A stretch of 64,000 bases of DNA from Flavobacterium hibernum. GTDB lineage: Bacteria; Bacteroidota; Bacteroidia; Flavobacteriales; Flavobacteriaceae. Each line of letters opens with the position of its first letter. The first letter of the stretch is position 1. The stretch covers positions 62,001 to 126,000 of the forward strand of contig NZ_JPRK01000027.1 of the NCBI RefSeq assembly GCF_000832125.1, written 5' to 3'. The notes under the pieces were generated by a model. That model made no database searches and was not told where the DNA came from. It saw nothing but the letters and a program-made list of their open reading frames with translations. The position numbers were made by a program, and so were the translations under genes. This document shows positions 27,713 to 36,410 of this stretch, one piece after another.

Positions 27713-27730
27713 TTTAATAGCTAAAAAGAG

Positions 27731-28687
27731 ATGAAAAATATAATTTCATTAGTGTTGATGTTTCTATTCATTGGAGCAAAAGCCCAAAATGCTGGCGTTT
27801 ATGATGCCAGTTCACAAATAGACATTACTGTATATGTACCTGATCAAGTTGAAGGACTGACTGATAGTGCAAGAAATAATCTTGAAAGCAAACTTTCTCA
27901 AATCGTTACATCAAGTGGTTTGGGTGTTAGTTCAGAAAATTCAAGATTTATTATCACTGCCAACGTTGTTGTTTTAACAAAAGACATTACGCCAACAGCA
28001 CCACCAATGCAAGCCTACACTTTGGGCGTAAATCTTTATATTGGCGACGGTATGGAAGGCATTAAGTTTTCAAGTTGTAGTGTTACTCTTAAAGGTGTTG
28101 GAGAAAATGAAACAAAAGCATATATGTCAGCTTTGAAAAATTTAAAAGTAGATGACCCTAAGTATCAGGATTTTATTGCCAAAGCCAAAATCAAAATTGT
28201 AGATTACTACAATCGCAAATGCGATTTTATTATAAAAGACGCAAAAGCAATGGCCGGACAGGGTCAATATGATGCTGCACTATTTAAATTAGCAACCATT
28301 CCAGATGCTTGTAAAGCGTGCTACGATAAGAGTATACCTGTTTCGAAAGTAATTTACAAGCAATATATAGACAATGACTGCAAAGTGAAGTTGGCTGCCG
28401 CAAAAAACATTTGGAACACGAGCCAAGATGAATCGGGAGCTTATGCTGCTGGAGAATATCTAACAGAGATTAGCCCAAATGCTACCTGTTATAACGAAGC
28501 AAAAGCATTTACAGATAAAATTGGAGCTAAAATTTTAGCTGACGGTAACAAAGAGTGGGCATTTAGGATGAAAGTGTATCAAGATGAAGTTACAGCAGAC
28601 AAAGCTGCTTTAAAAGCAGAAAGAGATATTGCTCTTGCCTATGCTAAATCAACTTCTGTAAACTACATTGTAGCGGGTTGGTGGTAA
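27731..28687 (+). CDS. Exported protein with a central CxxC, unknown role
   Basis: A 318-residue protein with a signal peptide (IISLVLMFLFIGAKA). The N-terminal half is beta-rich (QIDITVYVPDQVEG, SRFIITANVVVLTK, QAYTLGVNLYIGDG). The C-terminal half is helical and TPR-like, with Cys residues in YNRKCDFIIKD, IPDACKACYDKS, DNDCKVK and NATCYNEA. It begins 18 bp after the DUF6175-like gene and is followed by a terminator. Function unknown. Confidence 0.8.
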   Translation: MKNIISLVLMFLFIGAKAQNAGVYDASSQIDITVYVPDQVEGLTDSARNNLESKLSQIVTSSGLGVSSENSRFIITANVVVLTKDITPTAPPMQAYTLGVNLYIGDGMEGIKFSSCSVTLKGVGENETKAYMSALKNLKVDDPKYQDFIAKAKIKIVDYYNRKCDFIIKDAKAMAGQGQYDAALFKLATIPDACKACYDKSIPVSKVIYKQYIDNDCKVKLAAAKNIWNTSQDESGAYAAGEYLTEISPNATCYNEAKAFTDKIGAKILADGNKEWAFRMKVYQDEVTADKAALKAERDIALAYAKSTSVNYIVAGWW

Positions 28688-28730
28688 AAGCGCAACACAA
28701 TACATATTTTAAAATTTTTATTATCTTACT

Positions 28731-28760
28731 ATCCCACAAGAACTACTTGTGGGATTTGTA
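28731..28760 (+). terminator. Terminator after the exported-protein operon
   Basis: Perfect stem ATCCCACAAG / CTTGTGGGAT with a five-base loop, followed by a T-rich stretch. Confidence 0.75.
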
Positions 28761-28807
28761 TTTTATGAAAAAATCACAAAAAGCATTTTTTTTAAATTTA
28801 AAAAAAT

Positions 28808-29527
28808 ATGAATATTCTCATAAAAAAATATTCTTTTTTGCTCTTACTGTTTAATATCAATATGGCTTTCTCTCAAACAAAACCTAATTCTAATTGGACA
28901 CTGGCTTTTAATGTCAATTTTCCTCCCAGCTCTGAAAGCATAGAGGATATTAATTTTGCAAATGAAAAACCCGAATGCAAATTTGAATTGAAGGGAAAAG
29001 TTATGCTAAAATATTCTTTCTGTTTACAGAATGATTCCATCGCATCCCTATTTCAATTCAAAAATAACAAATATGAATTTCAGGAAAACATGATTTATCA
29101 GCCATATCTATGGCATTTTGACGGAGAACTTCTTATTTCAAATTTCAAAATAATAGATTTCAATCACGATGGAAACGAAGATCTTTTATGTTGGATCAAT
29201 TCTAATATAAATGGGAATCGATGGACAATTTTGTTTATGAATGACCAAAGACAACAAAAACTGGTTAGATTATATAATACCGCTGATCAAACAGATATTT
29301 GGGATTATCCTCAATATCATAACGAAACTAAAATTATAAGTACTGAATTTTACGGAAGTGCTTTTGGAACTTCAGGAGAAAGTAGTTATAAACTAAAGGA
29401 CGATTTTACTATAATTCCGTTGCAAAAGCATTTTCAGGATCGAACTACAAACAATATAGTTGACTATAATTATGTGGGCAAAAATGGCAAATGGAAATTA
29501 AAATCTAAAGTAAAAATTAAACCATGA
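28808..29527 (+). CDS. Exported protein with a DxNxDG calcium-type loop
   Basis: A 239-residue exported protein (signal peptide up to about NMAFSQ). It contains IIDFNHDGNEDLLCW (about residue 118), an acidic loop as in FG-GAP/EF-hand-like Ca-binding repeats and in XAC2610-type proteins, followed by RWTILFMNDQRQQKLV. Its stop codon overlaps the ATG of the next gene (ATGA), so the two are translationally coupled and probably act together. Function unknown. Confidence 0.75.
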   Translation: MNILIKKYSFLLLLFNINMAFSQTKPNSNWTLAFNVNFPPSSESIEDINFANEKPECKFELKGKVMLKYSFCLQNDSIASLFQFKNNKYEFQENMIYQPYLWHFDGELLISNFKIIDFNHDGNEDLLCWINSNINGNRWTILFMNDQRQQKLVRLYNTADQTDIWDYPQYHNETKIISTEFYGSAFGTSGESSYKLKDDFTIIPLQKHFQDRTTNNIVDYNYVGKNGKWKLKSKVKIKP

Positions 29528-30279
29528 ATAAATATTTGATTTATCCGGCAGCACTATTATTACTAATCGGATCTGTCAGTTGCAGTAAAACAAAAGGACA
29601 AAAAGAACCAGCTTCGGTAAAAGAGATTACAGCAATTGTAAAAGATGAACAAGAAGATGCTTTTTCAATAAATGCAAGAAGAAAAAAAATTAAAGATTTT
29701 GTCCCAAAAGGTTACGTAATTTTCGACACTATTTATGGGGATTTGAATAAAGATGGTCAAGAAGATTGTGTATTTATCATTAAAGCAACAGATAAAAGTC
29801 AATTCATAAATGATGAATCCCGAGGCGAATTAGACCGCAACCGCCGAGGTATTATTGTTCTCTTAAAGAAAAATGACGCTTATGAATTGGTTGTTATAAA
29901 TTACAACTGTTTTTCGTCTGAAAACGAAGATGGCGGCGTTTATTTTGCCCCGGAATTATCTTTTGAAATATCTAAAGGAAAATTATTCATTAACTATAGC
30001 CACGGAAGATATGGATATTGGGAATATACATTTAGATATCAAAATTCAGATTTGGAACTTATAGGTTATGACTCCAGTAGTAATAGCGGACCAGTAATTA
30101 ATAGCGAAACGAGTATCAATTTTTTAACAGGAAAAAGAATAACCAATGAGAATACTAACGAAAACGCAGATAGCGGCGAGGAAGTATTTAAGAAAATTGT
30201 GGCAAAAGTAAGCAAAAACAAACTCACTAAATTATCTGAAATTGAAGATTTTGATGAATTTCAAGTTTTAGATCAATAG
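29524..30279 (+). CDS. Lipoprotein with a DxNxDG loop, partner of the preceding gene
   Basis: A 251-residue lipoprotein with lipobox LIGSVSC (Cys about 21). It contains YGDLNKDGQEDCVFII, the same acidic loop type as its neighbour, and later INYSHGRYGYWEYTFRYQNSDLELIGYDS segments that look like beta sheet. It overlaps the preceding gene by four bases. The pair looks like a duplicated and diverged module anchored at the cell envelope; role unknown. Confidence 0.77.
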   Translation: MNKYLIYPAALLLLIGSVSCSKTKGQKEPASVKEITAIVKDEQEDAFSINARRKKIKDFVPKGYVIFDTIYGDLNKDGQEDCVFIIKATDKSQFINDESRGELDRNRRGIIVLLKKNDAYELVVINYNCFSSENEDGGVYFAPELSFEISKGKLFINYSHGRYGYWEYTFRYQNSDLELIGYDSSSNSGPVINSETSINFLTGKRITNENTNENADSGEEVFKKIVAKVSKNKLTKLSEIEDFDEFQVLDQ

Positions 30280-30341
30280 CAATAAAAACATTTAGATGCT
30301 ATCAATTCTTAAATTCTGAAGTAGTAAAGCAAGGTTTAACA

Positions 30342-30380
30342 AAAAAAGCAGATTTTGTTTTACACAAAATCTGCTTTTTT
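30342..30380. terminator. Bidirectional terminator
   Basis: A 17-bp stem, AAAAAAGCAGATTTTGT / ACAAAATCTGCTTTTTT, with a short loop between two convergent genes; it has a T run in both directions. Confidence 0.9.
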
Positions 30381-30398
30381 AAATTATTAAAAGTAAAT

Positions 30399-31757
30399 CT
30401 ATTCTAAAATCTTATAGATTTTATCTGATAATCTAATTCTGAAAGGAACTTCAAAAGTAACTTTATCTCCAATTTTTGCAGTTGCAGTTTCTACTCCATC
30501 TACAATCATTTTATCTAAAACTAATTCTTGCTCACCTGTTGTTGGTCCTGAAATTAAGATTTTATCTCCAACATTAACTTCTTGATTTTCTACAGTAAAT
30601 TGTCCAACTTGTGCTTTTACATAATAATGCTCTGCTTTTCCAAGTAATGCTTTTTTCACCTTTATTTTTTGTCGAATATCTGCTGGCTTTTCGGCTGTAC
30701 CCAAAGCAGCATTTGGCAGTTCACCAGAATGTTTAAATTTCAAACTGTCTGATTTCCCTTTTCTGAAAACTTTATTTCCAACTTGTTTTCCGGTTCTCAA
30801 ACGAACTTGATCCACTAAAGGCATGTGAATAACTTCAAGACATTCTGTAGAACAGCAGTTTTCCATCGCTGCTTTACATTCATCGCATTGAATAAACAAC
30901 AAATGACATCCATCATTTTCGCAATTGGTATGATTATCACAAGGTTTACCACATTGATGACATTGCGAAATAATATCTTCTGTAATTCTTTCGCCTAGAC
31001 GATTATCAAATACAAAGTTTTTCCCAATGAATTTACTTTCAATACCTTCAGCTTCAATTTGTTTGGCATAATTAATGATTCCGCCCTCTAATTGAAAAAC
31101 ATTTTTAAAACCTTGGTGTTTAAAATAGGCACTTGCTTTTTCGCAACGAATTCCTCCGGTACAATACATTACCAGATTTTTATCTTCTTTATGATTTTGA
31201 AGTTGTTCGTTGATTATTGGTAAACTTTCTCTAAAAGTTTCTACATCTGGAGTAATTGCATTTTTAAAATGTCCTACTTCACTTTCGTAGTGATTTCTAA
31301 AATCGACAACAATTGTATTTGGGTCTTCTAAAATTTCATTGAATTCCTTGGCTTTCAAGTGAACGCCTATATCGGTTACATCAAAAGTTTCGTCGTTTAA
31401 ACCATCAGCGACAATTTTATGACGCACTTTGATTGTTAACTTTAAAAAGGAGTGATCATCATGTTCTACGGCTTCATTCAAACGAATGCCTTTCATAAAA
31501 TCATATGCTTCAAGAGTTGTTCTAAAAGCCTCCAAGTTTTCTTCAGGAATGCTCATTTGAGCATTAATACCTTCGTTGGCAACATAGATTCGACCTAATG
31601 CATCGAGTGCATTCCAGGCTACAAATAAATCATCACGAAATTTTTTGGGATCTTGAATTTTGGCATACGCATAGAAAGACAACGTTAATCGTTGTTTACC
31701 AGCATCATCGATCATGATGGCTCTTTCTTCTGCGCTTAAAGTGTTGTACAGTTGCAT
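30399..31757 (-). CDS. trhO: tRNA uridine-34 hydroxylase TrhO (rhodanese-related)
   Basis: Hydroxylates U34 of tRNA anticodons using oxygen, in the known YceA/TrhO family. N-terminal acylphosphatase-like part (RLTLSFYAYAKI, ANEGINAQMS), then a rhodanese domain with catalytic C199 in VMYCTGGIRCEKAS, then a Cys-rich metal-binding stretch (CHQCGKPC, CENDGCH, CDECK). At 452 residues it is about 100 longer than E. coli TrhO. The extra C-terminus contains a short beta-barrel-like domain (VGDKILISGPTTGEQELVLDKM). Confidence 0.93.
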   Translation of the reverse strand: MQLYNTLSAEERAIMIDDAGKQRLTLSFYAYAKIQDPKKFRDDLFVAWNALDALGRIYVANEGINAQMSIPEENLEAFRTTLEAYDFMKGIRLNEAVEHDDHSFLKLTIKVRHKIVADGLNDETFDVTDIGVHLKAKEFNEILEDPNTIVVDFRNHYESEVGHFKNAITPDVETFRESLPIINEQLQNHKEDKNLVMYCTGGIRCEKASAYFKHQGFKNVFQLEGGIINYAKQIEAEGIESKFIGKNFVFDNRLGERITEDIISQCHQCGKPCDNHTNCENDGCHLLFIQCDECKAAMENCCSTECLEVIHMPLVDQVRLRTGKQVGNKVFRKGKSDSLKFKHSGELPNAALGTAEKPADIRQKIKVKKALLGKAEHYYVKAQVGQFTVENQEVNVGDKILISGPTTGEQELVLDKMIVDGVETATAKIGDKVTFEVPFRIRLSDKIYKILE

Positions 31758-32072
31758 GCTATAAACTAATTTAAGTTGAGAATATTTTTGATTTTAAAAA
31801 AAATCTGGTGCAAAAATAAGGTTTATTTTCAGATTAAAAATTCTATTAACATTTTATATGTTTTTTATGATTAAATAAAATCGAATCGTAAAGTGTAAGT
31901 TTTTACCTATAATCACATCCAATTACTGATAATCAATCATATACATTTACTTTATAGCACAGCAAAATGAAGCATACTTTTGACATTTCTTATTAAAAAA
32001 ATGTTAACTTAGCTATGTACATAATTGGTTTTTAATTATTTGAATATTAATGCATCTTAATATAAATTAAAA
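31758..32072. other. 315-bp AT-rich intergenic region with divergent promoters
   Basis: It separates trhO (minus) from the RND operon (plus). A minus-strand -7 match, TATTTTTG at 31811-31818, lies 53 bp before trhO. On the plus strand I see no full promoter consensus before the adaptor gene. No ORF or RNA is visible. Confidence 0.5.
31811..31818 (-). promoter_or_regulatory. -7 element of trhO
   Basis: Reads TATTTTTG on the minus strand, an exact TAnnTTTG match. The -33 half is not clear. Confidence 0.3.
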
Positions 32073-33218
32073 ATGAAGAAAATTTACACTTCGGCAATTC
32101 TCTTACTTTTCTTTCTTTCAGCTTGTAAAAAAGAAACTCCCCCAACGCCAAAACCTCTAGAAATTTCGATCCTTACAGTTTTAAATCAGGATGTAAAAGT
32201 AGAATCTGAATATACTGGACAAACTTATGGTCAGTCGGATATTCAGATTAATCCACGCGTCGATGGTATTATTACAAGTTTAAATTTTAAAGAGGGTAGT
32301 TTTGTTACGAAAGGACAATTATTGTACAGCATTGATCCGTTGCCTTATAAAGCAAAAGTTGATGAAGCTGATGGTACATTGGCAGAATCTCAAGCTCGTT
32401 TGGCAAAAACCAAGGCCGATTTAGACATGATTGCTCCATTAGCCAAAATAAATGCTGTTAGCCAGAGAGAATTAATTTCGGCAAAATCTGCATATAATGC
32501 TTCTCAAGCTCAGATTAAAGCATCACACGCTTCTTTAGAAAACGCCAAAATTGAATTGGGTTATTGTAGAATTCAAGCACCAATTTCTGGTTTAATCGGA
32601 ATATCTAAAGTAAGAGTGGGCGACTATGTTAGACCAGGAGCAGGATCTGTTTTAACTACAATTTCTGACCTAGGCGATGTTAGAGTTCGGTTTACAATGA
32701 GTGAGCAAGAATTCCTACGTCTTTTTAGAGAATTTAATAAACCCAACTCCCCCTTAAAAGGTTCTGGAGCAATTGTTTCTTTAAAGCTATCAGATGGATC
32801 TACTTATCCGGAAACCGGTAGAGTTAGTTTTGCCGACAGACAAATTGATCCTTCTACGGGTGCCATAACTTTTGAAGCATCATTTGCAAATCCTGATAAA
32901 TTGCTACGTCCGGGACAATATGTGAAAATTGGTTTGCTTACAGATGTCCGTAAAAATGCAATCGTGATTCCGCAACGAGCAGTTATAGAAGTACAAGGTA
33001 TTTATCAAGTGTATGTTCTTGGAAAAGACAACAAAGTCAATATGCAAATCGTAAAACCAGGCCCATCTGTAAAAGATGGATATATTATTGAAGATGGCTT
33101 AAAAGCCGGAGATAAGATTGCTCTGGGAGGTACATCTTTATTAAAGAATGGAAGTGTTATTACGCCAAAAATAATCCAATGGCAATTAGGTCAGACTGAA
33201 ACTGTAGCAACTAAATAA
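32073..33218 (+). CDS. RND efflux periplasmic adaptor lipoprotein
   Basis: Membrane-fusion subunit of a tripartite drug efflux pump (AcrA type), 381 residues. The lipobox LFFLSAC places the Cys at about residue 18. Lipoyl-like half motifs VDGIITSLNFKEGSFVTKGQLLYSID and IQAPISGLIGISKV flank a coiled-coil hairpin (ADGTLAESQARLAKTKADLDM). The beta-barrel part is RVSFADRQIDPSTGAI. It is followed 18 bp later by the pump. Confidence 0.94.
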   Translation: MKKIYTSAILLLFFLSACKKETPPTPKPLEISILTVLNQDVKVESEYTGQTYGQSDIQINPRVDGIITSLNFKEGSFVTKGQLLYSIDPLPYKAKVDEADGTLAESQARLAKTKADLDMIAPLAKINAVSQRELISAKSAYNASQAQIKASHASLENAKIELGYCRIQAPISGLIGISKVRVGDYVRPGAGSVLTTISDLGDVRVRFTMSEQEFLRLFREFNKPNSPLKGSGAIVSLKLSDGSTYPETGRVSFADRQIDPSTGAITFEASFANPDKLLRPGQYVKIGLLTDVRKNAIVIPQRAVIEVQGIYQVYVLGKDNKVNMQIVKPGPSVKDGYIIEDGLKAGDKIALGGTSLLKNGSVITPKIIQWQLGQTETVATK

Positions 33219-33236
33219 TTTATACAACATAGTATT

Positions 33237-36200
33237 ATGGGAGAATTTTTCGTTCGAAGACCAATCGTTGCTATTGTAATTAGTATTATTATTGTGATAC
33301 TTGGATTACTGGCATTACAAAAAACGCCTATTTCGCAGTACCCAGACATCAATCCGCCTGTTGTAAAAATCAACACAAGTTTTACTGGAGCCAATGCGTT
33401 GAATGTTGAACAAGCTGTTGCTACACCTATTGAACAAAAAGTGAATGGTGTGGAAAACATGTTGTACATGAAATCTACCAATACTTCTGACGGGGCTTGT
33501 ACTATTGAGGTAACTTTTGATGTTGGAACTAATTTGGATAATGCAAATATGCTTACTCAAAACAGACAAAATCAATCTTCACCTTTTATGCCTGCAAGTG
33601 TTAAGCAGCAAGGTGTGGTAGTAAAAAAGTCCCTTTCATTCCCGATGATGTTATTTACAGTTACATCCAACAATCCGAAATACGATGCCAAATTTTTAAA
33701 TAATTATGCCAGTATTAATATAGTAGATCAATTGGCTCGTATAAAAGGTGTTGGAGAAGTTTCGCTTTTTGGAGGAAGCGATTATTCGATGCGTATTTGG
33801 TTAAAGGCTGATGTAATGAGCAAACTTGGCGTTACAGTCGATGATGTAAAAAACGCTTTGAATGCTCAAAACATGATTAGTCCCGGAGGAAAATTTGGTG
33901 CCGAGCCAGCTCCACCAGGCACTGAGTTTACTTATGGTGTTACGCTTCAAGATCGATTGGTAACTGAAAAACAATTTGGAGAAATCGTTGTACGAAGTAA
34001 AAAAGATGGTGCACAGGTTTTACTAAGCGATATTTCCAGAATTGAATTAGGAACTGAAAATTATAGTTCGTCTGCACGTCGTAACAGCTCGCCAAGTGCA
34101 GTAATGGCAGTTTACCAAATGCCCGGCAGTAATGCTCTAGAAGTGGCTAAATTGGCAAAAAAAGCGATGAGCGACTTGTCTCAAAAATTCCCAAAAGATA
34201 TAGAATATCAAGAATCACTAGATACAACTCTTGCCATTACTGCGGGGGTTGACGATATTGTTCACACTCTTTTTGAAGCTATTATTCTGGTAATTCTGGT
34301 AGTATTTATTTTTCTTCAAAATTGGCGTGCTACTTTAATTCCATTAATTACAGTTCCTGTTTCATTAATAGGTACAATTGCAGTTTTCCCATTATTAGGA
34401 TTTTCTATCAATACGCTTTCTCTTTTAGGATTGGTACTCGCTATTGGTATCGTAGTCGATGATGCAATTGTTGTTGTAGAAGCTGTAATTCATCATATCG
34501 AAAAAGGAAAAACCCCACGAGAAGCAACGATTCAGGCAATGCGCGAAGTATCTGGTCCCGTAATTGCAATTGCCTTAATTTTAATTGCTGTTTTTGTACC
34601 TGTTGCAATGACTCCGGGAATTACTGGACGTTTTTATCAACAATTTGCCATAACTATAGCGGTCTCTGTAGCATTCTCGGCTTTTAGCGCGTTATCTTTA
34701 AGTCCCGCTTTATGCGCCATGTTGTTAAAACCTACAAAACCAATCGAGGAACAAACTGGTTGGTTAGCTAAATTTTTTGCCGGATTTAATAGAATTTTCG
34801 AAAAAGTAACCGGAAAATACATATCAGGAGCTACTTACTTTGCAAAAAAATCAATGCGAATTGTTGTATTACTAGCCGTTATTCTATTGGCAGTTGTATT
34901 ATTAGGCAAAAAAATTCCTTTAGGATTTATACCCGAAGAAGATCAGGGTTATGTTTTAGTAAATATGTCTTTGCCGCCAGCCTCATCATTACAGCGCACG
35001 GACGAAGTATCAAGAAAAGTTGACAGCTTTTTGAAAGAAGAAAAATCCATATTGTCTTATACCACAATAAACGGTTTTAGTATGCTTACCAATTCATATC
35101 AGCCTAATAGTGCATTTGTTTTTATCTCATTAAAACCTTGGGAAGAAAGAGACGAAACCTCTAAACAATTTGTAGACAGAATAAACAAAAAATTTGCGAC
35201 TCAAATAACTACTGCTTCTGTTTTTGGATTTGGGCCTCCGGCAATTCAAGGTTTAGGTGCATCTGCCGGTTTTAGTTTGATGCTACAGGATAAAGGTGGC
35301 AACACACCGCAATATTTGGCGGAACAAACTCAGGCTTTTATAGCTGCCGCCCAAAAGCGACCTGAAATAAAACGTATTTATACCACTTTTAATGCAGGTT
35401 CACCACAAATTAAACTTGACATTGATAATGACAAAGCAATGAAACTAGGCGTTCCCGTCTCGAAAGTTACCGAAGCATTAGGCGCCTTTTTAGGAGGAAG
35501 TTATGTGAATGACTTTAACCGTTTTGGTCGTCAATATAAGGTTTTCATACAAGGCGAAGCCGTTAATAGAGTAAAACCTGAAGATCTAAATTTAATCTAC
35601 ATTAAAAATAACGATGGCGACATGCTTCCAATATCTACATTGGTGACGGCCACAAAAGTTATGGGACCTGATTTTACAAATCGGTTAAATCTTTTTAGAT
35701 CAGCCGAAATTGGTGGAAGTCCAAATGATGGTTACAGTAGTGCTCAGGCTCTCGAAGCGTTAGAAGAAGTTGCTAAGGAAACTTTACCAGCAGATATGGG
35801 CTACGATTACATCAACCTTTCGTACCAAGAAAAACATTCTCCCGGTGGAGGATCCGTTTTTATAATGGCATTGGTGTTTGTATTCCTAATTCTTGCGGCA
35901 CAATACGAAAGCTGGAAATTACCCTTTAGTGTATTACTTGGTGCGCCATTTGCCGTCTTTGGCGCATTATTAGGACTCCTTTTAGCCAGAATAGGAAGTG
36001 ATGCTTACGTCAATAACGTTTTTGCGCAAATTGGCCTTGTATTGCTAATTGGATTGGTGGCTAAAAATGCCATTCTTATTGTTGAGTTTGCCAAAGAAGA
36101 ATATGAAAAAGGAAAACCACTCTACGAATCGGCGATGGTGGCGGCCAAACTTCGTTTTCGACCAATATTAATGACCGCCTTTGCCTTTATCCTTGGTGTT

Positions 36201-36410
36201 GTTCCTTTATTAACTGCTACTGGTGCAGGTTCTCAGGCGCGTATTGTAATGGGAATGGCTGTGTTTAGCGGTATGTTAATCGCCACTGTTTTAGGTGTAT
36301 TAATTGTACCCGGTTTATTTGTTATGATTGAAAACATCGGAAAAAAGAAAGATGATGAGATCGTACCAACTGAAAAAAATATGGACTCAAATACTACAGA
36401 CCATGATTAA
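33237..36410 (+). CDS. RND efflux pump, inner-membrane permease
   Basis: A 1057-residue proton-driven transporter of the HAE1/AcrB type: GEFFVRRPIVAIVISIIIVIL is TM1, and the two halves have large periplasmic loops. TM4 holds the proton-relay acidic pair in GIVVDDAIVVVEAV, and GLVAKNAILIVEFAKEEYEKG is the matching second-half motif. Twelve TM segments are expected. Substrates are usually amphipathic drugs, dyes or bile-like compounds. Its stop overlaps the next gene by eight bases. Confidence 0.96.
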   Translation: MGEFFVRRPIVAIVISIIIVILGLLALQKTPISQYPDINPPVVKINTSFTGANALNVEQAVATPIEQKVNGVENMLYMKSTNTSDGACTIEVTFDVGTNLDNANMLTQNRQNQSSPFMPASVKQQGVVVKKSLSFPMMLFTVTSNNPKYDAKFLNNYASINIVDQLARIKGVGEVSLFGGSDYSMRIWLKADVMSKLGVTVDDVKNALNAQNMISPGGKFGAEPAPPGTEFTYGVTLQDRLVTEKQFGEIVVRSKKDGAQVLLSDISRIELGTENYSSSARRNSSPSAVMAVYQMPGSNALEVAKLAKKAMSDLSQKFPKDIEYQESLDTTLAITAGVDDIVHTLFEAIILVILVVFIFLQNWRATLIPLITVPVSLIGTIAVFPLLGFSINTLSLLGLVLAIGIVVDDAIVVVEAVIHHIEKGKTPREATIQAMREVSGPVIAIALILIAVFVPVAMTPGITGRFYQQFAITIAVSVAFSAFSALSLSPALCAMLLKPTKPIEEQTGWLAKFFAGFNRIFEKVTGKYISGATYFAKKSMRIVVLLAVILLAVVLLGKKIPLGFIPEEDQGYVLVNMSLPPASSLQRTDEVSRKVDSFLKEEKSILSYTTINGFSMLTNSYQPNSAFVFISLKPWEERDETSKQFVDRINKKFATQITTASVFGFGPPAIQGLGASAGFSLMLQDKGGNTPQYLAEQTQAFIAAAQKRPEIKRIYTTFNAGSPQIKLDIDNDKAMKLGVPVSKVTEALGAFLGGSYVNDFNRFGRQYKVFIQGEAVNRVKPEDLNLIYIKNNDGDMLPISTLVTATKVMGPDFTNRLNLFRSAEIGGSPNDGYSSAQALEALEEVAKETLPADMGYDYINLSYQEKHSPGGGSVFIMALVFVFLILAAQYESWKLPFSVLLGAPFAVFGALLGLLLARIGSDAYVNNVFAQIGLVLLIGLVAKNAILIVEFAKEEYEKGKPLYESAMVAAKLRFRPILMTAFAFILGVVPLLTATGAGSQARIVMGMAVFSGMLIATVLGVLIVPGLFVMIENIGKKKDDEIVPTEKNMDSNTTDHD

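Noticed and set aside
36328..36402. Longer start for the outer-membrane efflux gene
   Set aside because: These codons lie inside the pump gene; the ATG at 36403 gives a proper lipobox.
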